Shown here: positions 23,841 to 30,993 of the stretch, piece after piece
How the letters are laid out: every line of letters starts with the position of its first letter
Numbering within the stretch: position 1 is the stretch's first letter
Source of the DNA: an uncultured bacterium
GTDB taxonomy: Bacteria; Verrucomicrobiota; Kiritimatiellia; RFP12; UBA1067
Reading direction: 5' to 3'
DNA: 35,525 bases
Assembly (NCBI GenBank): GCA_902779075.1
Contig: CACZAK010000042.1
Coordinates: forward strand, 1-35,525
Notes under the pieces: model-generated
Database searches by the model: none
Seen by the model: the letters and a program-made list of their open reading frames with translations, nothing else
What the model was told of the DNA's origin: nothing
Made by a program: the position numbers and the translations under genes

Positions 23841-24689
23841 ATGAGGTTCCGCCGACAGGTTGGCTGGTGCGTGGCCATGGCGTACGCCATGGCGTGGGCG
23901 CGCCGGCGTGCGCGTGCACGGTGTCGCGTGCCGGGAACCATCCTGCCGATGGTGTTCCACGATTCGCCTGCAAAAGAGGTGGAGGGCGTGCTTGCAGCAC
24001 TGAAGAAATGGGGCTTTCGGTTCGTCTCGTCGGAGGATGTGCTTGCTGGGCGCGCTGCGGATGGAAATTGCGCGTGGATCAGTTTTGACGACGGGTGGTG
24101 CGAGACGGCGGAGGCACTTCCCGTTCTTGAACGCTTCAACGCTCCGGCGAGCGTGTTCATTGCGCCCGGCGAGACGGCGCGCGGGTGGGTGTGGACCGAT
24201 AACCTATGGAACTTGCTGTCCGATTCCGAATGGCATCAGTGGTACGCGCTCCCGGCGGAAGAGCGGTATGCGCGTGTCGATGCGGCGTGGGCGGGCAGGA
24301 CGCGTCCGCGCCGTCTTCTCGACGAGGCGGGCGTGCGAAAGCTGGCGGCGCATCCCCTCGTGACGGTGGAGAACCATTTTTGGACGCATCCCAGCACGCC
24401 GCATCGTCCGGAGGCGGAGGTGCTCGACGAGCTCGACCGCGCGCAGCGGACGTTGACGGACTGGACGGGCCGCGCGCCGCGTCTCGCGGCGTACCCGTTC
24501 GGGCGCGGCACGCCCTCCCTCGACGCGGCCCTGCGCGCGCGCGGGCTCGTGCCCGTCTACACGCGTCAAGGCCTTGTGACGGCGGAGACGTTCGGCGCGT
24601 CGCGCAACATGGCGCTCGCGGGCATGACGCGCGCGGAGAACCTCGGGCGCATCCTGCAGGCCTGGCCGAAAGTGGGGGTGACGCTGTGA
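23841..24689 (+). CDS. Polysaccharide deacetylase (NodB-like)
   Basis: 282 aa. The NodB homology domain starts near residue 30. WISFDDGW provides the Asp-Asp metal/catalytic pair, and VENHFWTHPS provides the His-x3-His metal ligands. AAYPFGRGTPS resembles the later motif containing a conserved proline and glycine. Such enzymes remove N- or O-acetyl groups from polysaccharide chains. ATG 23841 is chosen, with GGAGTGGG upstream at a long spacing; a GTG at 23829 is the alternative. The first 30 residues are Arg-rich and hydrophobic, possibly a signal anchor. It overlaps the next gene by GTGA. Confidence 0.85.
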   Translation: MRFRRQVGWCVAMAYAMAWARRRARARCRVPGTILPMVFHDSPAKEVEGVLAALKKWGFRFVSSEDVLAGRAADGNCAWISFDDGWCETAEALPVLERFNAPASVFIAPGETARGWVWTDNLWNLLSDSEWHQWYALPAEERYARVDAAWAGRTRPRRLLDEAGVRKLAAHPLVTVENHFWTHPSTPHRPEAEVLDELDRAQRTLTDWTGRAPRLAAYPFGRGTPSLDAALRARGLVPVYTRQGLVTAETFGASRNMALAGMTRAENLGRILQAWPKVGVTL

Positions 24690-25753
24690 AGATTCTCCAC
24701 GTCGTACCGGGACTCGGCGATCCGGCCAACGGCATCGCGGCGATGGCGACGCGCCTCGCAGAAGAGCAACGCGCGTTGGGCGACGAGGTCTCGGTGTCCA
24801 CAAGCTGCACGGCTGCCGACTGTCGGATGTCGGATGTCGTAATCGTGCACTCCATGTGGACGCCGCCCGTGTTGCGCGCGTGCCACGCCGCGTTGCGTGC
24901 CGGCACGCCGCTTGTGCGCGTGCCGCACGGGTGTCTGAATCCCGCGGCGCTCCGACACAGCGCGTGGAAGAAGGCGCTTGTCTCGCCGCCCGAGCGCCAT
25001 TACATGCGCCGTGCTACGTGCATTCTCGTGACGACGGAAACGGAGAAGACTGCCGTCGAACGGTGGATACGCAGCGCGCAGCGCGTCGAAGTGGTGGGCA
25101 TGGGCATCGACGATCTGCTCACTCCGGATATTCCGGATATTCCGGATTTTCCGGACTTTCCGGATCATCCGGATATTCCGGATTTTCCGGATATTCCGGA
25201 CTTGCCGCCGAAGCATACGGATAAGGGACCGAAAACTTTTCTCTTCGTGGGGCGCCTCCATCCTCTGAAAGGTTTGGATATGCTGCTTGCCGCATTGCCC
25301 GCAGATGCGTCGTTGCGCGTGATCGCGCCAGATGACGGGCAGCAGGCGCGTTACGAGCGGTTGGCGCGGCGACTCGGAGTTGCCGACCGCGTGACGTTCC
25401 TTGGCGTGAAGACCGGGACGGAGAAATTGGCCGAGATGCGGCGTGCGGACGCACTCGTGCTGCCCACGCACAGCGAGAACTTCGGGTTTGCGGTGGCCGA
25501 GGCGCTCGTGGTGGGTACGCCCGCGATTACCACGAAGGGTGCGCCGTGGGAAGGGCTGGAGGCGCATGGCTGCGGCTGGTGGACGGACGTCAATGCCGCA
25601 TCGCTGCGCGCGGCGCTTGCGGATTGTGCGTCGCGATCGCGCGCGGAACTCGCCGCAATGGGCGCGCGCGGACGTGCCTGGATGCTTGCCGATTTCACGT
25701 GGCGAGCCTGCGCCGAGCGCGTGCAAGGAGTTCTGAAGGGAGTTATGAGATGA
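24686..25753 (+). CDS. Glycosyltransferase family 4 with repeat-expanded linker
   Basis: 355 aa. The start is GTG 24686, overlapping the deacetylase stop as GTGA with GGGGGTG upstream. The frame is open much further upstream, but only as a shadow of the deacetylase gene. The N-domain begins VKILHVVPGLGDPANGIA. The C-domain starts FLFVGRLHPLKGLDMLL and has HSENFGFAVAEALVVGTP, the E-x7-E motif of GT4 retaining enzymes, then KGAPWEGLEAHGCGWW as in capsule/LPS glycosyltransferases. Between the two domains lies a (I/F)PD tripeptide repeat of about 27 residues, unusual for a cytosolic enzyme. It is the last member of the coupled glycan cluster; its stop overlaps the ATG of the following gene. Confidence 0.9.
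   Translation: MKILHVVPGLGDPANGIAAMATRLAEEQRALGDEVSVSTSCTAADCRMSDVVIVHSMWTPPVLRACHAALRAGTPLVRVPHGCLNPAALRHSAWKKALVSPPERHYMRRATCILVTTETEKTAVERWIRSAQRVEVVGMGIDDLLTPDIPDIPDFPDFPDHPDIPDFPDIPDLPPKHTDKGPKTFLFVGRLHPLKGLDMLLAALPADASLRVIAPDDGQQARYERLARRLGVADRVTFLGVKTGTEKLAEMRRADALVLPTHSENFGFAVAEALVVGTPAITTKGAPWEGLEAHGCGWWTDVNAASLRAALADCASRSRAELAAMGARGRAWMLADFTWRACAERVQGVLKGVMR
25122..25203 (+). repeat. 9-bp tandem repeat inside glycosyltransferase gene
   Basis: About nine units of TTCCGGATA with small variation (ATA, ATT, ACT, ATC) encode PDIPDIPDFPDFPDHPD and further PD(I/F) units. The unit length is a multiple of three, so the array can expand or shrink without frameshift. It sits at the hinge between the two Rossmann domains. 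Confidence 0.9.
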
Positions 25754-26657
25754 AAAGGATGATTCGTTTACTGTTCGCTTTCGCGATGTCGTGTGGAGCG
25801 GCGTTTGGTGCGGACGATGCGCCGATTGGCGTGTTTGACTCGAGGGTGCCTGTGCCGGTCACATACATCATGGTGTGCTGCCACGGGGCGGACAAGGGAA
25901 CGAAGTTCCTTGCGAACGGTGAATGGGATACGAAGCACGACTATCGGGATTCGTCGGCGTGGACTTCACCAATCCCTCGCAGTGGGACCAGTTCAAGGCG
26001 CACCACTGGCCGATGCTGGAGAATGTCGCCAAGGCCGCGGCGGAACTAGACATGCAGTATTTCATCTTCATGGGCAACACGCACGCCCACACGATGAAAT
26101 ACTGGAACGAAAAGGCGAAGATTGTGTGGGAGACGTTCGCGCAGGACCGGCATTACCGCAGGTACGGATTTGGCGACAACCGTCCGATGCTGACGATTTT
26201 CCTTCCCGGCAAGGGCTTCAAAAGCCATTTCGAGCGCACGCCTGAAAACGAGAAATGCTGGCTCGCGAAGTTCAGGATCGGCACGTGTCAGGTGAACGAT
26301 CCGATCGTTCCGACGCCGACCGATGGCTGGGGCTACCGCAACATGTCCGCAGGTTCCACCGACCTTGCGCGCTTCGTCGCGCCGAACTCGGGCGTGGGTC
26401 CGAAGGAGTGGGCGCGCGTGGACGCGAACGAGTGGCGCAGGCGCGTGAAGTGGTGCCTTGGCGCGAAGGAGTATGCCGTCATCGGCACGTACGACGACAC
26501 GTGCGACTGCATCTTCTGGGGCATTGCGGATGTCAGTGGGGCCCGGAACAAAATACACGTACATGAATCCACCAAATCCGACCCATACGCCTACTACAAT
26601 ATCGTCAAGGAAGAGCTCGTCAGGAGAGCGAATAGGATTTCAAAAACAAGCAAATAA
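25750..26657 (+). pseudogene. Secreted protein with internal frameshift (possible glycoside hydrolase)
   Basis: ATG 25750 (ATGA overlap with the previous gene) starts a signal peptide, MKRMIRLLFAFAMSCGAAFG. The frame reads on to about KHDYR near 25950. The sensible continuation, FVGVDFTNPSQWDQFKAHHW, then lies in the -1 frame and runs to TAA 26657. One missing base near 25950-25956 would restore a single protein of about 302 aa. The second half has a (beta/alpha)-barrel feel, with DMQYFIFMGN and EYAVIGTYDDTCDCIFWG, loosely like GH71/GH99-type enzymes. That assignment is tentative. The break may be a mutation or an assembly error. Confidence 0.6.
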
Positions 26658-26671
26658 GGAGTATGGTGAAA

Positions 26672-27262
26672 ATGAAGATGATTGTAAGGACCGCGATGGC
26701 GACGGTTGTCGGTCTGTGCGGGTGCGCACTGTTCAGGAGGGAGCCGCCACCCAACATGTTGACGCCCGAAGAGGAGGTTCAGGGATGGATTCTCCTCTGG
26801 GACGGAGAGTCTCTCACAAACAGTTGGGTGGACGTGTCGGCCGGCAGCTCGAACTTCACGGCGCGCGGGTGGTGTGCAACGAACGACGCGCTTGTGGCGT
26901 CCGCCGGGGCGGACGCCATCCGAACAGCGGATTCCTTCAAGGACTTCGACCTCAAGGTCGACTATCGTCTGTCTCCTGGGGCGTCAGGCCAAATCCTGTA
27001 CTTCCATAACGTCGAGACGAACGTCGACGCGTCGATCGCCTACCCGCTGACGCCTTTACCGCCCGAGGCGAAGGATCCTCTTGCGTGGCAGACGGTACGC
27101 ATCGTCGCGCGCCGGAAGCCTGTCACGCACTGGCTTGACGGGAAGATCGTAGACCGGAAAAAACGCGATGACGCCGAGTTGCGGGGACGCATTGTCCTTG
27201 AGCCGGACGGCGGCACGGTCGAGTTCCGCAATTTAAAGATTCGTACATTTGGGAAATGGTGA
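26672..27262 (+). CDS. DUF1080 (3-keto-disaccharide hydrolase family) lipoprotein
   Basis: About 196 aa. A short signal peptide ends in a lipobox-like LCGC, suggesting a lipid-anchored exported protein. The DUF1080 jellyroll is recognisable from GWILLWDGESLTNSW, FKDFDLKVDYRLSPGASGQILY, AWQTVRIVARRKPVTHWLDGKIV and GRIVLEPDGGTVEFRNLKI. The family includes 3-keto-disaccharide hydrolases and carbohydrate-binding modules common in Planctomycetes, Verrucomicrobia and Bacteroidetes. ATG 26672 is chosen because it gives about ten bases to AAGGAG (26656-26661). ATG 26663 is too close to that site, and GTG 26666 is possible. It follows the frameshifted secreted gene by 14 bp. Confidence 0.8.
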   Translation: MKMIVRTAMATVVGLCGCALFRREPPPNMLTPEEEVQGWILLWDGESLTNSWVDVSAGSSNFTARGWCATNDALVASAGADAIRTADSFKDFDLKVDYRLSPGASGQILYFHNVETNVDASIAYPLTPLPPEAKDPLAWQTVRIVARRKPVTHWLDGKIVDRKKRDDAELRGRIVLEPDGGTVEFRNLKIRTFGKW

Positions 27263-27291
27263 CTGCACGGACGGCATTTTTGTGGTATAAT
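27263..27291 (+). promoter_or_regulatory. Extended -10 promoter for the kdsA-ptsI operon
   Basis: TGGTATAAT (27283-27291) is a full extended -10 with consensus TATAAT at 27286-27291. At 17 bp upstream the -35 is only CTGCAC (27263-27268), so recognition probably relies on the TGn extension. The expected start near 27298 leaves a leader of about 17 nt carrying AAGGA before ATG 27315. Confidence 0.7.
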
Positions 27292-27314
27292 ATTCGGCAA
27301 GGAATATCAGCTAC

Positions 27315-28142
27315 ATGAATAAAGTCCGGCAAATAGATGTCGATCGCGGTGTGGCGTTCGGCGATGGTTCGTTGACGTTCGTCGCGGGCCCGTGCGTGAT
27401 TGAGAGCCGTCGAATGGCCATCGATCTCGCGGCGCGTCTCGTAGAGGTCGCCAACGACCTTTCGGTCAACTATGTCTTCAAGGCGAGCTTTGACAAGGCG
27501 AATCGCACTAGCGTGGACTCCTTCCGCGGCCCCGGCATCGATGCGGGGCTGGACATACTTGCCGAGATACGCGAGACGTTCGAGGTGCCGGTGCTGACGG
27601 ACGTACACGAGCCCTGGCAGTGCGCGCGCGCGGCGGAGGTGTGCGATGTGCTGCAGATTCCCGCGTTCCTTGTGCGGCAGACGGACCTCGTGGTTGCTGC
27701 GGGCGAGACGGGCGCCGTGGTGAACGTGAAGAAGGGGCAGTTCATGGCCCCTGAGGACATGGCGAACGTCGTGAAGAAAATCGAGTCCACGGGCAACCGG
27801 CGCATCGTCCTCTGCGAGCGAGGGGCGAGCTTCGGCTACCGCAACCTCGTGGCGGACATGCGTTCACTGCTGATTATGCGAGATCTCGGCTATCCGGTGA
27901 TTTTTGACGCGACGCATTCGGTGCAGCGTCCGGGCGGCCTCGGCACGGGGTCCGGCGGCGACGGTAAGTACGCGCCCGCGCTCGCTCGCGCGGCCGTGGC
28001 GACGGGCGTGGACGGCGTGTTCATGGAGACGCACGTCAACCCGAAGAAGGCTCTTTCCGACGCGGCGAACGCGATCGCCTTCAAGGACGTGAAGGCGTTG
28101 TGGAAGAAACTGCTGGCGATCCATGGAATTGTGCGAGGGTGA
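27315..28142 (+). CDS. kdsA: 3-deoxy-8-phosphooctulonate (KDO-8-P) synthase
   Basis: 275 aa. It condenses phosphoenolpyruvate with arabinose-5-phosphate to KDO-8-phosphate, the first committed step to the KDO of LPS. Family motifs are FVAGPCVIES, YVFKASFDKANRTS, SFRGPGID, VLTDVHEPWQ, FLVRQTDL, VNVKKGQFMAP, FDATHSVQRPGG and MEthHVNP-type residues near the end. Cys27 in GPC stands where E. coli KdsA has Asn, and with the His of FDATHS, the Glu of FMETH and a later Asp it makes the metal site of the metal-dependent class. Its stop overlaps the upstream context of lptC, and it heads the LPS-export operon. Confidence 0.96.
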   Translation: MNKVRQIDVDRGVAFGDGSLTFVAGPCVIESRRMAIDLAARLVEVANDLSVNYVFKASFDKANRTSVDSFRGPGIDAGLDILAEIRETFEVPVLTDVHEPWQCARAAEVCDVLQIPAFLVRQTDLVVAAGETGAVVNVKKGQFMAPEDMANVVKKIESTGNRRIVLCERGASFGYRNLVADMRSLLIMRDLGYPVIFDATHSVQRPGGLGTGSGGDGKYAPALARAAVATGVDGVFMETHVNPKKALSDAANAIAFKDVKALWKKLLAIHGIVRG

Positions 28143-28150
28143 AAACGGAA

Positions 28151-28687
28151 ATGGCAGGCAAAGCGCATAGATTCCTCGTGTGGGTGGCGGGCGTGCTGGC
28201 GGCGGGCGCGGCGGTGGCTGCTTTCTCAAGCGAACGCTGGCTCGCGGAGCGGGCCGACGACTCCGACATGCTGCGTCTGAGGGCGGCGTTCGCCGAGTGC
28301 GCGAAGAAGGTCGTCGCGCCGGCCGAGAACGTGTCCATGGTGCTCGAATCGTATCCAGACGGCACGGCCAAGTCGCGCATCACGGCCGCGCGGGCCATGA
28401 TCTTCTCCGATTCAAGCTACATCTGGGCGGAGAAAATCCGCCTTGAGCAGTTTGACGCTACCGGTACGAACAGGACGGCGCGGCTTGACGCCGAGAATTG
28501 TCTGGTGGACCGTGCGACGAAGACCGGCTGGGTGGACGGCAACGCCGACATGCTGTACGGCGACGCCACGGTGAAGGGGAGAGGCATCTATTTTTCGCTG
28601 ACACGCGAGTTCATCAAGATCTTCTCGCAGTCGGAGATACGTACCAAAGGCGGAAAGATCAACCCTGGGAGACTCATTAAGAAATGA
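28151..28687 (+). CDS. lptC: LptC-like LPS export protein
   Basis: 178 aa from ATG 28151; GTG 28139, overlapping the kdsA stop, is an alternative. One N-terminal membrane anchor (about residues 8-25) is followed by a periplasmic beta-rich domain. The repeating pattern SRITAARAMIFSDSSYIWAE, ARLDAENCLVD and GNADMLYGDATVKGRGIYF suits the OstA/LptC beta-jellyroll. LptC links the inner-membrane LptB2FG pump to periplasmic LptA. Sequence evidence alone is modest; position directly before lptA and lptB makes the call. It overlaps lptA by ATGA. Confidence 0.75.
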   Translation: MAGKAHRFLVWVAGVLAAGAAVAAFSSERWLAERADDSDMLRLRAAFAECAKKVVAPAENVSMVLESYPDGTAKSRITAARAMIFSDSSYIWAEKIRLEQFDATGTNRTARLDAENCLVDRATKTGWVDGNADMLYGDATVKGRGIYFSLTREFIKIFSQSEIRTKGGKINPGRLIKK

Positions 28688-29820
28688 AACATCTTTCGTT
28701 TATAGCAATCTGCGCAGCCTGCGTGGCAACCGTCGGCGCTGTTGATTTGGCGGACTTGATCATACCGTCGCCAGCACCCGCCAAGGAGACCGTCAATCCC
28801 GACGACGTGATGCTGCGCCGTCCTGAGGGACGCAATCGATCCGACATGGAGGCGCGTGCCAGGGCTGCGGCCGCCGCTGCGGAAGCTCAGGAACGCGCGA
28901 AAGCGGAAGCCGAGGCAAAGGCGAAGGCCGAGGCTGAGAGGAAAGCCAAGGAAGAGGCCGCCAGGGCCGCTGCTGAGGCGGAAGCCAAGGCGAAGGCCGA
29001 GGCTGAGAGGAAAGCCAAGGAAGAGGCCGCCAGGGCCGCTGCGGAGGCGGAAGCCAAGGCGAAGGCCGAGGCAGAGAGAAAGGCTCAGGAAGAGGCCGCC
29101 AAGGCCGCTGCGGAGGCGGAAGCCAAGGCGAAGGCCGAGGCAGAGAGAAAGGCAAAGGAAGAGGCCGCCAAGGCCGCAGCGGAGGCGGAAGCAAAGGCGA
29201 AAGCCGAGGCAGAGAGAAAGGCAAAGGAAGAGGCCGCCAGGGCCGCTGTGGAGGCGGAGGCCAAAGCGAAGGCCGAAGCAGATGCGAAGAAGCAGGAAGT
29301 GTCGGCGGCAGGCAAGGACAAGCCCGGCAAGGACAAGAAGTCAGATAAGAAGGCAAAGGTAAAAGTCAATGCTCCGCGTACGGGGCGTGATGCCGTGATT
29401 ACGAGCGAGCGTACGGACTACGACCGCAAGGAGGGTATCATCCTCTTCGATCGGAATGTGTTCGTGGACGATGAGCAGTACCAGATGCATGCGGACAGGC
29501 TGTTCGTGTTTCTCGACGGTACGAATGACCTCAAGCGCATCGTTGCGATCGGGAACGTGTCGATAACGAACGAGGCGCGCACGGCGTCCTGCTCGAAAGC
29601 GGTGTTCACTAAGGCGGCGTCGAAGATCGTGATGTACGGCGACGATACCACGAACGCGAAGCTGGCGGATCCGTCGCAGCGCGGCGGCATGGTGGAGGGC
29701 AAGAAGATCACCTTCTGGCTCGATGCCGAACAGGTGTCGGTGGAGGGATCCACCGTGAACCTGCCTGGCGGCATGTTGAAGGGGAAGGATCCCAAGAAAC
29801 TTCTGGAGCACGGGAAGTAG
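28684..29820 (+). CDS. lptA: LptA/OstA-like LPS transport protein with long helical repeat insert
   Basis: 378 aa, about twice the usual LptA length. A signal peptide covers residues 1-19. After a short Pro-rich stretch comes an Ala/Glu/Lys-rich region (about 58-215) made largely of 23-residue units beginning AEAEAKAKAEAERKAKEEAA, like the TolA helical stalk. A Lys-rich segment follows, then the OstA/LptA domain (about 235-370) with ITSERTDYDRKEGIILFDRNV, MHADRLFVFLD, IVAIGNVSI and KIVMYGDD. LptA monomers form the periplasmic bridge for LPS. The stalk may add length or a peptidoglycan or partner contact, which is inference. It overlaps lptC by ATGA and lies 16 bp before lptB. Confidence 0.85.
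   Translation: MKHLSFIAICAACVATVGAVDLADLIIPSPAPAKETVNPDDVMLRRPEGRNRSDMEARARAAAAAAEAQERAKAEAEAKAKAEAERKAKEEAARAAAEAEAKAKAEAERKAKEEAARAAAEAEAKAKAEAERKAQEEAAKAAAEAEAKAKAEAERKAKEEAAKAAAEAEAKAKAEAERKAKEEAARAAVEAEAKAKAEADAKKQEVSAAGKDKPGKDKKSDKKAKVKVNAPRTGRDAVITSERTDYDRKEGIILFDRNVFVDDEQYQMHADRLFVFLDGTNDLKRIVAIGNVSITNEARTASCSKAVFTKAASKIVMYGDDTTNAKLADPSQRGGMVEGKKITFWLDAEQVSVEGSTVNLPGGMLKGKDPKKLLEHGK
28903..29292 (+). repeat. 69-bp tandem repeat array in lptA
   Basis: Five full units of 69 bp plus a partial sixth encode 23-residue Ala/Glu/Lys helical repeats. Adjacent units are nearly identical in DNA, so copy number is probably variable by recombination. Each gain or loss keeps frame and would change the stalk by 23 residues. 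Confidence 0.85.
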
Positions 29821-29836
29821 GCGGAGTGCGAAAGAG

Positions 29837-30613
29837 ATGGATGACCCCGTAATCAGAGCCATGACGGAAATGGCGCGCGAAAGCGAGAAGGCCCCCGACC
29901 TCGTCGCAAAGGGGCTGGTGAAGTCTTATGGCGACCGCACGGTGGTTAACGGCATGTCGATGGAAGTGCGGTGCGGCGAGATCGTGGGGTTGCTTGGACC
30001 CAACGGCGCGGGGAAGACGACGACGTTCTACATGATCGTGGGCCTCGTGAAGCCCAACGAGGGAAGCGTGGTCTTCCGCGGCGAGGACGTGACGCGTCTG
30101 CCGGTGTTCCAGCGCGCGCGCAGGGGTCTTGGCTATCTCGCGCAGGAGGCGAGCGTGTTCCGCAAGCTCAGCGTGTGGAACAACGTTATGGCCATCCTCG
30201 AGACGCTGGACATGAAGAGGGCCGACCGCATGGCGCGCTGCGAGGAGCTGCTTTCCACGCTTGACCTGATGAAGGTCGCTAAGCAGCCGGCGTACACGCT
30301 TTCCGGGGGCGAGCGGCGCAAGCTGGAGATTGCACGCGCACTCGTGCGGCGTCCGTCGATCCTGATGCTGGACGAGCCGTTCGCGGGGGTGGACCCGCTC
30401 GCCGTCCACGACATTCAGGAGATCGTGCGCGGGCTCCGCAACCAGGGTCTCGGCATCATCATCACGGACCACAACGTGCGCGAGACGCTCAACGTGGTGG
30501 ACCGCGCCTACCTGGTGTACGACGGCCGGCTGCTCTGCGAGGGTACGAGCGAGTACCTCGTCAACGACGAGGACGCCCGCCGTCTCTACCTCGGCGAGGA
30601 TTTCAGGATGTAA
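29837..30613 (+). CDS. lptB: LPS export ABC transporter ATP-binding protein
   Basis: 258 aa, with an N-terminal extension of about 18 residues relative to E. coli LptB; Met9 or Met12 are alternative starts. It powers extraction of LPS from the inner membrane as LptB2FG. Walker A GPNGAGKTT is at 54-62, the Q-loop is Gln103 in YLAQEASVF, the signature LSGGE is at 155-159, Walker B ILMLDE ends at Glu180, and the H-loop is His212 in ITDHNVRETL. The segments GEIVGLLGPNGAG and RRPSILMLDEPFAGVDP are LptB-typical. LptF and LptG are not in the window. It lies 28 bp before hpf. Confidence 0.96.
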   Translation: MDDPVIRAMTEMARESEKAPDLVAKGLVKSYGDRTVVNGMSMEVRCGEIVGLLGPNGAGKTTTFYMIVGLVKPNEGSVVFRGEDVTRLPVFQRARRGLGYLAQEASVFRKLSVWNNVMAILETLDMKRADRMARCEELLSTLDLMKVAKQPAYTLSGGERRKLEIARALVRRPSILMLDEPFAGVDPLAVHDIQEIVRGLRNQGLGIIITDHNVRETLNVVDRAYLVYDGRLLCEGTSEYLVNDEDARRLYLGEDFRM

Positions 30614-30641
30614 CAAGAACCAACCAACAAGGAGGAAACAG

Positions 30642-30977
30642 ATGAGTATTGAAGTTACGATGCGCCACAGCGACGTGAAGATCGAGTCGCTCAAGGAATA
30701 TGCGCAGATGCGCATGGAGAAGCTGCAGCAGGCCTTTCCTAAGGTTACGAAGATCTCGATAGTGATCGACGTCGACGTGAAGAAGCACATGTACATGGCC
30801 GAAGTCGTGGCTAACCGCCTCGGCGAGACGGCAGTGGGCGCGAAGGAGTTCAGCGAATCCGGCAAGAGCGTGATCGACGCCGCGGCCGCGCGTGCTGAGC
30901 GCCAGCTGCTGAAGATGCGCGTGAAGGCGCGCAAGGGCAACGTGCGCGCCGCGCGCGCCGGTTCCCCGCGCAACTAA
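30642..30977 (+). CDS. hpf: Ribosome hibernation-promoting factor (short HPF/YfiA)
   Basis: 111 aa. It binds the 30S decoding region and silences ribosomes in stationary phase or starvation. The beta-alpha-beta-beta-beta-alpha fold is visible as SIEVTMRHSDVKIESLKEYAQ, KISIVIDVDVKKHMYMAEVV and the last helix SVIDAAAARAERQLLKM. Its length matches short HPF (about 95 aa) plus a basic tail of about 15 residues. It lacks the C-terminal dimerisation domain of long HPF. AAGGAGG lies just upstream. It sits between lptB and the PTS regulatory genes, as in Proteobacteria where rpoN and hpf follow lptB. Confidence 0.93.
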   Translation: MSIEVTMRHSDVKIESLKEYAQMRMEKLQQAFPKVTKISIVIDVDVKKHMYMAEVVANRLGETAVGAKEFSESGKSVIDAAAARAERQLLKMRVKARKGNVRAARAGSPRN

Positions 30978-30993
30978 AACGCCGGAAGGGTCG

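Noticed and set aside
24206..24685. 160-codon upstream extension of the glycosyltransferase frame
   Set aside because: This part overlaps the polysaccharide deacetylase and reads as low-complexity Arg/Ala/Gly sequence. GTG 24686, with a ribosome site and GTGA overlap, is the natural start.
25122..25203. CRISPR-like regular repeats
   Set aside because: The 9-bp units have no spacers and are translated in frame inside a glycosyltransferase gene, so this is a tandem coding repeat and not a CRISPR array.
29708..30973. 421-codon open frame on the minus strand
   Set aside because: Antisense of lptB and hpf, both clearly identified on the + strand. The translation has no coherent domain.
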